From: Microtetraspora glauca
GTDB lineage: Bacteria; Actinomycetota; Actinomycetes; Streptomycetales; Streptomycetaceae
DNA: 64,000 nucleotides
Assembly (NCBI GenBank): GCA_000721275.1
Contig: JOFO01000004.1
Span: 124,001 to 188,000 of the forward strand
Reading direction: 5' to 3'
Positions 9,039-17,915 of the stretch are shown piece by piece. Each line of letters starts with the position of its first letter. Position 1 is the first letter of the stretch. The notes under the pieces are model-generated. The model saw only the letters and a program-made list of their open reading frames with translations, searched no databases and was not told the DNA's origin. A program made the position numbers and the translations under genes.

Positions 9039-9914
9039 ATGCAGTCGCCCCTGGTGGTAGGTGTGGACGGTTCGGAATCCAGCTTCGAGGCGGCCGACTG
9101 GGCCGCGGACGAGGCGCGTCGTCACGGCCTGCCGCTGCGCATCGTGTACGCGTCCCTCTGGCCGCTTGACGAAGGGGCTGCCCTCGCGGCCGGTCTCGGC
9201 CGTCCCGGCGGGCAGGTGTTCGCCGAGAACATCGTGCGAACCACGGTCGGGCGCGTCAGGCACCGTACGCCGGACGTCGAGGTCACCGCCGAGGTCCTGA
9301 GGGAGGACACGGTGCCGGCTCTGCTGAGAGAAGGACGGCACGCCCTCGCACTCGTCACCGGCTCCCGTGGCCGGGGTGACATCGCCGGTCTCCTGCTGGG
9401 GTCGGTGAGCCTCGCCGTGGCCGCCAAGGCCCACTGCCCCGTCATCGTCGTGCGGGGTGACGAGGCGGGACGTGCCGGCACGCACCAGCGGATCATGCTC
9501 GGTGTCGGTCAGGCCGACGTCGACTCCGAGGCGGTCCGGTTCGCCTTCCGCGAGGCGGAGCTGAGGGGGTGCACGCTCGAGGTCGTACGCGCCTGGCGCC
9601 GCCCGGCCCACGAGTCCACGGACCACCCGCTGCTGGCGGGAGACCCCGCCCACTATCACGAGGCCCAGGCCTCAGCACTCCTGGACAAGGTCCTCAAGAC
9701 GGCCATGAGCGACCATCCGGACGTCCGGGTGAAGCGAGTCACGGTCGAGGGGCCCGCGCGCAAGGTCCTGCTCGCGCGGTCGGCGGCAGCCGACCTGCTG
9801 GTCGTCGGAGCACGACGTCGCCACAGCGAGTTCGGTCTGCAACTGGGCCGAGTCGCCCATACCGTTCTGCACCACGCCTCGTGTCCTGTGGCGGTCGTTC
9901 CTCGGACCGCGTGA
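9039..9914 (+). CDS. Universal stress protein, tandem USP domains
   Basis: 291 aa. Domain 1 starts LVVGVDGSESSFEAADWAAD and carries the glycine loop GSRGRGDIAGLLLGS. Domain 2 (from about residue 150, IMLGVGQADVDSEAVRFAF) ends with the variant GARRRHSEFGLQLGR. ATG 9039 is chosen because paralogues 14188 and 31464 start at the same place relative to a shared leader (AAGGCGGTGG). Together with those two it forms a subgroup whose second domain has GARRR...LGR instead of the classic GxxG...GS, so nucleotide binding there may differ. Box 8953-8966 is upstream. Confidence 0.9.
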   Translation: MQSPLVVGVDGSESSFEAADWAADEARRHGLPLRIVYASLWPLDEGAALAAGLGRPGGQVFAENIVRTTVGRVRHRTPDVEVTAEVLREDTVPALLREGRHALALVTGSRGRGDIAGLLLGSVSLAVAAKAHCPVIVVRGDEAGRAGTHQRIMLGVGQADVDSEAVRFAFREAELRGCTLEVVRAWRRPAHESTDHPLLAGDPAHYHEAQASALLDKVLKTAMSDHPDVRVKRVTVEGPARKVLLARSAAADLLVVGARRRHSEFGLQLGRVAHTVLHHASCPVAVVPRTA

Positions 9915-9964
9915 CACGAGGGCGACGGCCCGGAGGACTCGGAAGACGGTCCGGGCCGAACGAC

Positions 9965-9978
9965 GGGCCGCTCGGCCC
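9965..9978. promoter_or_regulatory. Putative OsdR/DevR box (GGGCCGCTCGGCCC)
   Basis: Palindromic 14-mer between the USP stop (9914) and the broken CBS-BON gene, 91 bases before its GTG. The control site appears intact although the gene it served is disabled. Confidence 0.6.
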
Positions 9979-10069
9979 TACCGCGGGTCGTCCGTCCGGA
10001 TCACGCCGGCAGTGAGGAGCCGGCCGTGGCCCGGCCGGTCGTCGATGCACTCCCGAAAGGAGGCGTGTC

Positions 10070-10740
10070 GTGAACCGCCGATCGCCGCACACCGTCAATG
10101 ACGTGATGACATCGACCGTCGTCGCGGTGGGGCTGGACGCCCAGTTCGAAGAGGTCGTGACCGCCATGAGATAGTGGCAGGTCACAGCGGTGCCCGTCCT
10201 GGAAGGAGAAGGACGCGTGGTGGGAGTCGTATCGGAGGCGGATCTCCTGGCCAAGGAAGAGCTGCGCGACGTGGAACCCACGATGATCGCCCAGAGGGAG
10301 CGCCTCGCGGACTACGCCAAAGCCGGTGCCGTCACCGCACGGGACCTGATGTCGAGCCCCGCGGTCACGGTTCCCCGGGCTCCACGCTGCCCCGGGCCGC
10401 CCGCCTGATGGCGGAGCATCGGGTGAAGCGCCTGCCGGTCATCGACGAACAGGGGGTCCTGAAGCGGATCGTGAGCCGGTCCGACCTGCTCAAGGTCTTC
10501 TTCCGGACGGACGAAGACCTCGCCGCCGAGGTGAGGCGTGAAGTGGTCGACCGCCTCTTCCCCGTCTCCCGCATGGGGGTTGACATAGACGTCCGGAAAG
10601 GACGCGTGACCCTGACCGGGGCCGTCCGTGACCCCACGCCGGTCCCTGCCGCGGAGCGTCTCACACGGGCGGTGGAAGGCGTGGTGGACGTGCGCTGCGA
10701 CCTCGTGGCGCCCGGGGCTCACGGTGAGGGTGTTCAGTAG
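10070..10740 (+). pseudogene. CBS-BON protein gene, nonsense plus frameshift
   Basis: Starts GTG 10070 behind AAAGGAGG and reads HTVNDVMTSTVVAVGLDAQFEEVVTAM, then meets TAG at 10172-10174, where paralogues have a tryptophan-preceding residue (MERWKV, MNQWKV). Reading resumes WQVTAVPVLEGEGRVVGVVSEADLL. A one-base loss near 10380 then shifts the frame, and STLPRAARLMAEHRVKRLPV and the BON domain (VDIDVRKGRVTLTGAV) follow to 10740. Intact members have two CBS motifs binding adenylates and a C-terminal BON domain. Two independent lesions make it a clear pseudogene. Confidence 0.85.
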
Positions 10741-10749
10741 TCAGGAGGC

Positions 10750-11199
10750 TCACTCCTCCTTGCCGGTGGGACGCACGACGACCACCGGGCATGCGGCGTG
10801 CTGAGCACAGCGCTGACTCACGGACCCCAGCATCGCGCGGGCGAAGCCTCCCCGGCCCCTGCTGCCCACCACGAGCAGTTCGGCTCCCTCGGAAGCCCTT
10901 ACCAGGACTTCCGACGGGTCGCCCCGGACCAGCATCTCCCGTACCTCGACGGGCCTGTCCTCGCCGAAGACCGTCCGGATCTCCTCGGCGAAGCCTCTGC
11001 GGGCCTCCTCCAGGTCGAAGCCGGGTTCCGTGGCCGGTCCCGCCCAACCGGACTCCGAGGGCGTGTCCCACGCGCAGACGGCTTCGACCGTGCCGCCGAT
11101 GAGCCGGGCCTGCCCGGCCGCCCAGCGCAGTGCTGCCTGTGACGATGCCGAACCGTCGACCCCGACGACGACGCGGGGAACCGGATCACTGCTGTTCAT
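10750..11199 (-). CDS. Universal stress protein, single USP domain
   Basis: 149 aa, the only one-domain USP here. It begins VVVGVDGSASSQAALRWAAGQARL and ends with the canonical ATP motif GSRGRGGFARAMLGSVSQ followed by CPVVVVRP. ATG 11199 is set by homology; a GTG at 11217 with GGAGG about 13 bases before it is an alternative start adding six residues. Convergent with the broken CBS-BON gene (9 bases between stops). No clear palindrome box directly upstream. It may be transcribed with the flavodoxin gene at 11257-11799, which ends 57 bases upstream on the same strand. Confidence 0.87.
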   Translation of the reverse strand: MNSSDPVPRVVVGVDGSASSQAALRWAAGQARLIGGTVEAVCAWDTPSESGWAGPATEPGFDLEEARRGFAEEIRTVFGEDRPVEVREMLVRGDPSEVLVRASEGAELLVVGSRGRGGFARAMLGSVSQRCAQHAACPVVVVRPTGKEE

Positions 11200-11256
11200 G
11201 GCCGTCTCAGCCCTCACCGGGCCTGGTGCTCCTCCACGGTGCGCGCCCCTGGCGGT

Positions 11257-11799
11257 CTACGCCAAGCCGGGATGCTCCGTCCGGTCCGCTCGTCCGTCCA
11301 GTTCCCGCCCGATGCCGGCCGCCCACGCGTCGATCTCCGCCCAGTCCCGGTAGTCCCCGTAACGGCATCCCAGCAGGCGGAAGAGCATGGCACCCTTCCG
11401 GTCCAGGTGTCCGCGCCTGATGACGCCGGAGAAGCGCCGGTGCTCGCGAGGGCGGACGAGGCCGACGAGCCGAGCGATGCGCGGCTGCTCGGCCCTCGCG
11501 GCGAGCAGCCGCAGCGGGCCGGGCAGGGCGGCGGTCATGCCCACGCTGAACATCCACACCGGTCGGCTGCCCAGAAGCTCGGCACGGGTTTGGACGAAGG
11601 TCTCGGCAGCTGGCAACCAGGCCCCGTCGTGAACGGCGCTGCCGACCACCACGGCGTCGGGCGGCGGGGACAGCGGCCCGGCAGGAAGTTCGTGCACCTC
11701 CACGGCGTGCCCCTGCTCCACAAGCCGGTCGCTGATCCGGGCCGCGATCTGCCGCGTGGAGTGGTGCTCTGACGCGAAGGCGATCCACACGGACGCCAT
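11257..11799 (-). CDS. Flavodoxin-domain protein
   Basis: 180 aa. Flavodoxin_5/HemG-like fold: a first strand WIAFASEHHSTRQIAARI forms the FMN phosphate loop (S/T-rich, with the usual T-x-x-T partly changed to SEHHST). DAVVVGSAVHDGAWLP and PVWMFSVGM follow as later FMN contacts. It probably carries FMN and serves redox reactions; protoporphyrinogen oxidation is possible but unproven. ATG 11799 follows GAGGAGGTGTC, an excellent ribosome site. A weak variant of the island box (GTGCCCGCTCGGCCC, about 11874-11888) lies 74 bases upstream. Divergent from the paralogues at 13361 and 36127. Confidence 0.8.
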   Translation of the reverse strand: MASVWIAFASEHHSTRQIAARISDRLVEQGHAVEVHELPAGPLSPPPDAVVVGSAVHDGAWLPAAETFVQTRAELLGSRPVWMFSVGMTAALPGPLRLLAARAEQPRIARLVGLVRPREHRRFSGVIRRGHLDRKGAMLFRLLGCRYGDYRDWAEIDAWAAGIGRELDGRADRTEHPGLA

Positions 11800-11981
11800 G
11801 ACACCTCCTCGTGCCGTCCAGTCTCGCACCGCCCATGGCAGGCGGCGGCGCACGACCTGCCGGTTCTCCCACAGTGCCCGCTCGGCCCACGTCGAGGGCC
11901 GTTCATACCCTGGTGGGCGGCCTGCCCATGTGAGGACCGAAGCGTGGACAAGGGTTCTTCACCGATGCGGAGGAGGTCGTC

Positions 11982-12244
11982 ATGAAGCGATGGAACGCAA
12001 GGCCGCCCTGGTGACTGTCCGTACCTCCGGCGAATGCGCCACGGGCCACTTGCCCGGCGCACACGACGTTCCCCTCGATCACCTCGACGCGGCCCCGCCC
12101 GCGACCAAGGCCGCCGCCGGCCGTGGGGACCTGCTCGTGGTCTACGCCTCCGGCGCACGTTCGGCCCGGGCATGCGCCACCCCGACCGAGAACGACATCG
12201 TCGCGGCCCCTCCCACCGGCGGAGACGGTCGGGACACTTGGTGA
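11982..12244 (+). pseudogene. Rhodanese-like relic
   Basis: A perfect AGGAGG site precedes ATG 11982, but that frame stops after ten codons. One frame over, from 11990, the text reads ATGHLPGAHDVPLDHLDAAP and DLLVVYASGARSARAC. This is a rhodanese domain in which the active-site cysteine position (normally VVxCxSGxR) reads Tyr-Ala-Ser. The frameshift at the start and the lost cysteine both argue for a dead gene. The intact rhodaneses in the window are at 27175, 27688 and 28359. Confidence 0.6.
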
Positions 12245-12395
12245 CGTGGTCAGAAGCACACCGCGACGAGATACGCGCGGCATCGATGCTCGCACGGGGG
12301 CGGTACCCGCCTCCATGCCGGCGCCGACCGCACCACCGGACGACGAAGAAGCGGCGATCCAGTGCGTCGCCTGGGCCATCAGCAGGGAGACGGCC

Positions 12396-12763
12396 GTGAT
12401 CCACAACAGTCATCCGCACCTGGTCACAGAGAGCAGGACCGGGCTGGAACGCAGCGCGAACGCGGGCATGCGTGCGCGGCTCGGCGACCAGATCGTCGTG
12501 GAGAGCCCCACCGAGGGAGTGGTGGGCGGGACGGCGAAGTGGTCGGTCTGCACCACGACGACGGCAGCCCGCCCTATGACGTGCGCCGGTCCGACACCGG
12601 AAGGGTCACGTTGTTCTTCCCCGACCCGGACGCACGCCTCCCGTCAGTCGCCCCGTCAATGCGGGACCACCTCGGGGCCATGCAGATCGAGCCCGATGTC
12701 CACGACTCCCTCGACCGCGCGGACGGCCCTCGCCAGAAGGGGAACCAGAGCGCGGTCCCGTAG
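12396..12763 (+). pseudogene. DUF1918 protein gene, frameshifted
   Basis: From GTG 12396 the frame gives MRARLGDQIVVESPTEG, the start of a DUF1918 domain. After a frameshift near 12530 another frame gives RDGEVVGLHHDDGSPPYDVRRSDTGRVTLFFPDPDARL, its second half. The intact paralogue at 30960 matches both halves in one frame. Homology ends near 12640; the remaining frame runs into the 3' end of the opposite CBS-BON gene. DUF1918 folds as a small beta barrel; function is not known. Confidence 0.75.
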
Positions 12764-13303
12764 CCGGCCACCCAAGGTCACCACACCGTCCGTGACCGCG
12801 ACGCGAACCCCGGCCGCGGCCGGCAGGTCCGGCAGGACACAGGTTCGGATCTCGGCTGCCATGTCCTCGTCCGTTCGCAGTAACACCTTCAGCAGGTCGC
12901 TGCTGCTGACCACGCCCTCTAGCAGACCGTGGCCGTCCACGACAGGCAACCGTTTGACCCGCCGCCTCGCCATGACCCTCGCGGCCTCGGCGATGGTCGC
13001 GTCCGCGTGGACGGTGACGGCCGGGCTCGACATGAGGTCCTCCGCGTACACCGCCCCCGCCTTGGCCGTGTCGGCGCGCGGCCGGTCCCTCGGGACCGCG
13101 TCGTCCACGCGGTACTCCTCCTTGGGCAGGAGGTCCGCTTCGGAAACCACGCCGATGACGCGGCCCTCGCCCGCGAGCACGGGCAGGGCGCTCACCTTCC
13201 ACTGGTTCATCAGCTCGACGATCTCCTTGTACGACGCCCGACCGCCCACCGCCACAGCGGTGTGGGTCATGACGTCGCTCACGGTGTGTGGTGATGCGTT
13301 CAT
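12656..13303 (-). CDS. CBS-BON domain protein
   Basis: 215 aa. CBS motif 1 is about residues 8-62 (VSDVMTHTAVAVGG ... GVVSEADLLPKEE), motif 2 about 85-140 (DLMSSPAVTVHADATIAEAARVMARRRVKRLPVVD), and the BON domain about 145-215 (VRVAVTDGVVTLGGRL). CBS pairs bind AMP, ADP or ATP as energy sensors; BON domains bind lipid or protein surfaces. ATG 13303 follows GGAGGCTTGCG. Close paralogue of 56519 (shared QWKVSALPVL). No box seen in the short gap to the flavodoxin gene at 13361, so it may be co-transcribed from the box at 13999. Confidence 0.9.
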   Translation of the reverse strand: MNASPHTVSDVMTHTAVAVGGRASYKEIVELMNQWKVSALPVLAGEGRVIGVVSEADLLPKEEYRVDDAVPRDRPRADTAKAGAVYAEDLMSSPAVTVHADATIAEAARVMARRRVKRLPVVDGHGLLEGVVSSSDLLKVLLRTDEDMAAEIRTCVLPDLPAAAGVRVAVTDGVVTLGGRLRDRALVPLLARAVRAVEGVVDIGLDLHGPEVVPH

Positions 13304-13360
13304 CGCAAGCCTCCACTCAGCTCCCGCCGCGGGTGCGACCGCACCGCCGCGCACACGGGT

Positions 13361-13867
13361 TCACGCGCTTTCCGGCTTCCCGATGTCGTGGGCCACGTCC
13401 GTGGCCCACTCCGCGATGCGGTTCAGATCACGGAAGTCACCGCCGCGGCCCTCGTCCAGGATGGCCTTCGCCATGCGCCCCTTCGCTCCGGCCTCGAGCC
13501 GACCGCCGAAGGTGACGTGACCGAGGGCGTCCGTACGACGCTGCGCCCGACGGGCACTCGCGACGGGCGGGATGTCCCGCTCGGACGCCGAAGGGTCGAG
13601 AGGGCCGCTGCTGAACAGCCACACAGGGCGTTCTCGGAGGTCCTTACGATGCTGCCGCGTGAAGCGCCGGGCGTCCCGGTGCCAGCGGCCCATGTAAAGA
13701 GCCCCGCCGATCACGATCGCGTCGTAGGGAGCGACGTCCTCCACTTCGGACGGCGGCCGGACTTCGGCCTCCAGCCCCTCGTCCCTCAGAACGGAAGCGA
13801 CGACGTGGGCGATCTCGGCCGTCGAACCGTTCTTGGTCCCGTAGGTGATCAGTACACGCCCAGGCAC
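13361..13867 (-). CDS. Flavodoxin-domain protein
   Basis: 168 aa flavodoxin fold. FMN phosphate loop YGTKNGSTAEIA at residues 8-19, 60s loop IGGALYMGRWHRDARRF, 90s strand PVWLFSSGPLD, and C-terminal GGRLEAGAKGRMAKAIL. This is the family of small flavodoxins that includes protoporphyrinogen oxidase HemG relatives and DosR-linked redox proteins. Start GTG 13867 is chosen because the first strand then begins at residue 5; the ribosome site GGGAG is rather close. Strongly similar to the protein at 36127 (same GALYxGRW, FSSGP and HVTFGG motifs), so these two are recent paralogues. Confidence 0.87.
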   Translation of the reverse strand: MPGRVLITYGTKNGSTAEIAHVVASVLRDEGLEAEVRPPSEVEDVAPYDAIVIGGALYMGRWHRDARRFTRQHRKDLRERPVWLFSSGPLDPSASERDIPPVASARRAQRRTDALGHVTFGGRLEAGAKGRMAKAILDEGRGGDFRDLNRIAEWATDVAHDIGKPESA

Positions 13868-13998
13868 TGCTCCCACCGCCCTTACCGATAGCCCGGAGGC
13901 CGACGCCGGCCGCGCCGCCGTCCGGTCTGCGTGTGGTTCCACTTCCGAGCGTGCGCTGATCGACCGGGACAATGAAGGGCCACCGAGGCAGAGCTCGG

Positions 13999-14012
13999 GG
14001 CCGAACGGCCCT
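13999..14012. promoter_or_regulatory. Putative OsdR/DevR box (GGGCCGAACGGCCC)
   Basis: Best-consensus palindrome, 131 bases upstream of the flavodoxin GTG (13867) and 175 upstream of the USP GTG (14188), in a divergent 320-base gap. An identical 14-mer occurs at 34091. Confidence 0.65.
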
Positions 14013-14078
14013 CCCCTCGGCTGACGGGGCGCGTCGGCGTCCGTCGTCACGGGCTTCGGGACCGCCTCGGAATCGACG

Positions 14079-14092
14079 GGTCCGGACGGCCC
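14079..14092. promoter_or_regulatory. Second putative OsdR/DevR box (GGTCCGGACGGCCC)
   Basis: A second site in the same divergent gap, 95 bases before the USP start, with T instead of purine at position 3. Two boxes could serve the two divergent promoters separately. Confidence 0.5.
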
Positions 14093-14187
14093 TCGGCGCT
14101 GCCCCATCCGCCTCTCGTCATCGTCAGCGAGCCCTGCGACGGTGGTCGTGGGGGAGGAGTTCGCACAGTGAGAAGGCGGTGGAGACC

Positions 14188-15078
14188 GTGTGGTTGCCCC
14201 TTGTCGCCGGAGTGGACGGTTCGGCCTCCAGTCTCCGCGCGGTCGACTGGGCGGTGGCCGAAGCAGCTCGGCTGGCCCTCCCCGTGAAGATCGTGCACGC
14301 CACCATGGAAGAGGATCGCGGAGCTTCCCGCGGCCCGGGGACCGGCACCGCGATCGCCCCCGGGCACGACGTCGGCCGGCATCTGGTCCAGGTGGCTCGG
14401 GAGCGGGCTCGGCTGCGCGCCCCGGACGCGAAGGTGAGCACGGAGCTCCTTTGCGGCGACGCCGTCGCGGCCTTGCTGAACGCCGGCCGTAACGCCTCCG
14501 CGCTGGTCATCGGCGCACGCGGCCATGGCGAGCTGAAGGATCTGCTGCTCGGATCCGTCAGCCTCGGCGTGGCTGCCCGGGCCCAGTGCCCCGTGGTGGT
14601 CGTCCGGGACGGTGACAAACCTCCCGCTGACCGGTACGGACGGATTCTGCTCGGTGTCGCGGATGCCACGTCCGGCTCGGAAGCGGTGCGGTTCGCCTTC
14701 GAACTCGCGGCGGCACGTGGCTGCGTCCTCGACGCGATGGTGGCTTGGGAGCACCCCCCGCGCACCTCCATCAGCCGGCTCCTCGGTCTTCCGTGCCGCG
14801 ACGACCGGGGCGGACGGCGGGCGAGGGCCGTGCTGGACGAAGCTCTCGAGCGGTCCGCCGGCGAGTTCCCGTCGGTCGACGTCCAACGCGTCGTGATCGA
14901 GGGACCCGCACGCGACGTGCTCCTCAAACACTCGGAGGCGACAGACCTGCTGGTCGTGGGAGCCCGGCGGAGGCTGAACCACGCCGGTCTGCATCTCGGC
15001 AGGGTGAACCACGCGCTGCTCCACTACGCCGGCTGCTCTGTGGCGGTCGTACCGCAGTGGCGTGGGCCTCCGGAGTGA
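14188..15078 (+). CDS. Universal stress protein, tandem USP domains
   Basis: 296 aa. Domain 1 reads LVAGVDGSASSLRAVDWAVAEA with glycine loop GARGHGELKDLLLGS. Domain 2 (from ILLGVADATSGSEAVRFAFELAA) ends GARRRLNHAGLHLGR. GTG 14188 is chosen by alignment to the leaders of 9039 and 31464 (GAGAAGGCGGTGGAGACC before it). Member of the GARRR...LGR subgroup. Two island boxes lie upstream. Confidence 0.88.
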   Translation: MWLPLVAGVDGSASSLRAVDWAVAEAARLALPVKIVHATMEEDRGASRGPGTGTAIAPGHDVGRHLVQVARERARLRAPDAKVSTELLCGDAVAALLNAGRNASALVIGARGHGELKDLLLGSVSLGVAARAQCPVVVVRDGDKPPADRYGRILLGVADATSGSEAVRFAFELAAARGCVLDAMVAWEHPPRTSISRLLGLPCRDDRGGRRARAVLDEALERSAGEFPSVDVQRVVIEGPARDVLLKHSEATDLLVVGARRRLNHAGLHLGRVNHALLHYAGCSVAVVPQWRGPPE

Positions 15079-15208
15079 GCGGCGGGGGCGGGTGGCGCCG
15101 GCGGTCTTCCTGACGATGCCGATGGTCGGTGCGCCCTCCCGTCACGGCACTGTTCCGCCGGACGTCCCGTCGGCGTGGTACGCGCCGACGGGACGAAGGC
15201 GGGCACAG

Positions 15209-15559
15209 GTGAGTCCTGATGCCCTTCGGCCCGAGGAGTCTCGCGCGAAGCCCGATTCCCGCACCGCCCTGTCGGCCGTCGTCGCCCCGGCGCTCCTCCT
15301 GACCGGCTGCGGTGACGACGGCAATGGTTCTGCCGCTCCCTCTCCCAGCCCCACCCCGTCCGTTCCGGCAGGCGAGCACAACCGCGCGGCCGTCGACTTC
15401 GCGCAGGGCGTGATCCCGCACCGCCGCCAGGCCCGTCATGATGTCCGACATGGCCGAGGCCCGGTCGCGTCCAGGGACGTCGAGGCCCTCGCCGGCGACG
15501 TCATCACCGACCGGAAGGCGGAGATCACCCGCCTGCGGCAGATGTTCGGCACCGGTTGA
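15209..15559 (+). pseudogene. DUF305-type lipoprotein gene, truncated
   Basis: From GTG 15209 the frame gives a lipoprotein signal with lipobox LLTGC, a Pro/Ser linker and HNRAAVDFAQGVIPHRRQA, the start of a DUF305 (ferritin-like, metal-associated) domain. The next piece, VMMSDMAEARS, is in another frame near 15435-15470. The first frame then returns with DVEALAGDV and stops at MFGTG. The second half of the domain, normally another 90 or so residues with a second HH motif, is absent. A relic adjacent to a copper-storage-like gene, which fits a former metal-handling pair. Confidence 0.65.
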
Positions 15560-15734
15560 TCCCGGCCGGCGCGGGCGGTCCGCCCGGTGTCGCGGACAGA
15601 ACGGAACAGCCCCGGTCGCACGGCGGCGCCGCGGCCGGGCGAGATGGCGCCGAGGGGTGTTGGCTGGAAGGTGGGCCTGAGACCCGTCAGGCGGCCCGTC
15701 CCGGTCCGCCGGCCCCAGGACGAAGGAGGCAACG

Positions 15735-16145
15735 ATGGCCAGCACCGTGAAGGACATGCTCGCCACCTACCCCGCCGACCTCGGCGACGTCGACCGCGAG
15801 AAGCTCACCCACTGCATCGAGCGGTGCATCGCCTGCGCGCAGGCCTGTACGGCGTGCGCGGACGCCTGCCTGTCCGAGGGCATGGTGGGTGACCTGACCA
15901 AGTGCATCCGTACCGACATGGACTGCGCCGACATCTGCAACGTCACCGCGTCCGTCCTCTCCCGCCACACCGGGTACGACGCCGACGTGACCCGCGCGAT
16001 CCTCCAGGCGTGCGCGACGGCCTGCAAGGCGTGCGGTGACGAGTGCGCTTCCCACGCGGACATGCACGAACACTGCCGTGTGTGCGCGGAAGCCTGCCGC
16101 TCGTGCGAACAGGCGTGCAACGATCTCCTCGGCGCGCTCGGCTGA
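15735..16145 (+). CDS. Cys-rich four-helix bundle copper-storage-like protein (DUF326)
   Basis: 136 aa with 19 cysteines in CxxC/CxxxC helical spacing (CIERCIACAQACTACADAC, CATACKACGDEC, CRVCAEACRSCEQAC). This is the pattern of Csp-type cytosolic proteins that line a four-helix bundle with thiols to hold many Cu(I) ions; the older name is four-helix bundle copper-binding protein. No signal peptide, so cytosolic. ATG 15735 follows AAGGAGG. Copper binding is inferred from the family. The 254 bases after it hold only an open frame from 16159 without recognisable domains. Confidence 0.85.
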   Translation: MASTVKDMLATYPADLGDVDREKLTHCIERCIACAQACTACADACLSEGMVGDLTKCIRTDMDCADICNVTASVLSRHTGYDADVTRAILQACATACKACGDECASHADMHEHCRVCAEACRSCEQACNDLLGALG

Positions 16146-16399
16146 CCGGAGGCACGACATGACGGCCCGCACCGGGCCGCCCGGGCAGGGGATCCCGGGG
16201 GATTCCGGCCGCGTCGACAGCGGGGCACCGGACCGCACTGCGGCGCGCCGCCGGCCTTCGGACCCCGCCGTCGCCGGCTGGACCGAGCGCAGCCGCGGAC
16301 CTCCTTGCCTGTCACCCGATGGCTGTGACCGGTCATCTGCGCGTGCGGAGACCCGGCTGTGCGGCGACGGCGGACATGGTCAGGTGGGAAGGGCCAGGG

Positions 16400-17839
16400 T
16401 CAGCGGACCAGGACGGCCTCACCGGACCGGGGCACGACGGCCGTCCAGCCGAGTTCGCGGTCGATGCGGTCGCGCAGCGCTTCGGAAGTGGCCGCTTCGC
16501 CGTGCACGAGATAGGTGGTGTGAGGGGGAGGGGCGTCACGCAGCCACTCGATGATCTGCTCGGCGTCGGCGTGCGCCGAGAAGTGGGGTACGTCGGCGAC
16601 CTCGGCCCGTACGGGCACGTACTCGCCGAACATCTTCAGTGCCCGGGCGCCGTCCACCAGGTCACGTGCCCGCGTGCCGGCCGCGGTGAACCCGACCACG
16701 ACCACGGCGTTGCGCGGGTCGGGCAGGAGACGGTGCAGGTGGTGCAGGACCCGGCCGCCGGTGGCCATACCGGCCGAGGAGACGATGACCGCGGGGCCTC
16801 GGGAGCCGTTGATGTCGATGGACTCCTGGACCGTGCGTGCGGCGAGGAACGGCGCCGGGCTCAGCGCGTCGGCCCCCTTGGCGAGGATCTCCGGCCGCAG
16901 CTCGGGGGACCCATCGCGCACGGCGTCCCGGTACACGTCGAGCGCTGCCAGGGCCATGGGGCTGTCCACGTACACGGGCACCGAGCCGGGCAGGACCCCT
17001 GTCTCGCGCAGCCGGGTGAGTTCGTGCAGGACGACCTCCGTGCGGTCGATCGCGAAGGCGGGGATCACCACGGTTCCGCCCCGGCCGATGGTCCGCTCGA
17101 TGACCGATGCGAAGGCGGATCGACCGGAGTCCTGGTCATGGCGGCGGTCCCCGTAGGTCGACTCCAGGAGCAGCACGTCGGCGCCCGAGAACGGCTCCGC
17201 CGGCAGCAGCAGGGGGTGCCCCGGTCGGCCGAGGTCACCGGATACGGCGAGAGTGTGCCCGTCCTCCAGTGTCAGGTGGGCCCAGGCCGAGCCGAGGATG
17301 TGCCCGCCCTGGTGGAGGGCCAGCCGGGTGCCGGCCATGATCTCCACCTCGCCGCCGACCGGTACCGGATCGAAGAACGCCAGCGTCTTGTCGACGTCGG
17401 AGTCGTCGTACAGTGGCTTCGCCGGGCGGTGCTTGGACCAGCCGTGCTCATTGGCGTGCCGGGCGGCCTCCATCTGGAGCCGCGCGCTGTCACGCAGCAC
17501 GATTTCGGCGAGCCGGGCGGTGTGCGGGCTCATGAGGATCGGCCCCCGGAAACCCTGCCGGACGAGACGCGGCAGATAGCCGCAGTGGTCCAGGTGGGCG
17601 TGGGTGACGACGACGGCGTCGATGTCGGCGGCGTCACGGGCGAACCGGCCCCAGTTGCGGCGGCGCAGGTCCGCGAAACCCTGGAAGAGACCGCAGTCCA
17701 GGAGGATGCGCGCATGGTCGCTCTCGACGAGGAACTTGCTGCCGGTGACCGTTCCCACCCCGCCCAGGAAACTGAGCAGGGCCGGTCGCGGGCCGGCGGC
17801 GGGAGCGAGGGGAGCCGCGGTCGGGTCTGTTCGGGACAT
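16400..17839 (-). CDS. Beta-CASP metallo-beta-lactamase ribonuclease-like protein
   Basis: 479 aa. MBL core with THAHLDH (His80, His82, Asp84, His85), further metal ligands [11 protein letters not shown] and [10 protein letters not shown], a beta-CASP insert (about 190-330; [20 protein letters not shown]) and a C-terminal RMMBL motif ([26 protein letters not shown]). This is the architecture of CPSF73-like RNA endo/exonucleases. It would act on RNA, probably with two Zn ions. ATG 17839 follows GGAGGACGGCC. Very close paralogue of 43138-44565. An island box lies 62 bases upstream, suggesting regulated RNA turnover in dormancy. Confidence 0.9.
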   Translation of the reverse strand: MSRTDPTAAPLAPAAGPRPALLSFLGGVGTVTGSKFLVESDHARILLDCGLFQGFADLRRRNWGRFARDAADIDAVVVTHAHLDHCGYLPRLVRQGFRGPILMSPHTARLAEIVLRDSARLQMEAARHANEHGWSKHRPAKPLYDDSDVDKTLAFFDPVPVGGEVEIMAGTRLALHQGGHILGSAWAHLTLEDGHTLAVSGDLGRPGHPLLLPAEPFSGADVLLLESTYGDRRHDQDSGRSAFASVIERTIGRGGTVVIPAFAIDRTEVVLHELTRLRETGVLPGSVPVYVDSPMALAALDVYRDAVRDGSPELRPEILAKGADALSPAPFLAARTVQESIDINGSRGPAVIVSSAGMATGGRVLHHLHRLLPDPRNAVVVVGFTAAGTRARDLVDGARALKMFGEYVPVRAEVADVPHFSAHADAEQIIEWLRDAPPPHTTYLVHGEAATSEALRDRIDRELGWTAVVPRSGEAVLVR

Positions 17840-17901
17840 GGCCGTCCTCCTTGGAGTGTGTGTCAGCTCCACCGTCGCACCCGCTTCCTCCTCGGCCGGA
17901 G

Positions 17902-17915
17902 GGTCCGATCGGCCC
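17902..17915. promoter_or_regulatory. Putative OsdR/DevR box (GGTCCGATCGGCCC)
   Basis: 62 bases upstream of the ribonuclease-like gene (start 17839). A half-matching copy, GGGCCGGTCGGCAC, follows at 17923-17936. Confidence 0.6.

Noticed and set aside
16159..16554. Open frame with a fair ribosome site after the copper-store gene
   Set aside because: Runs into the opposite ribonuclease gene, low-complexity Arg/Gly/Pro text, no domain.
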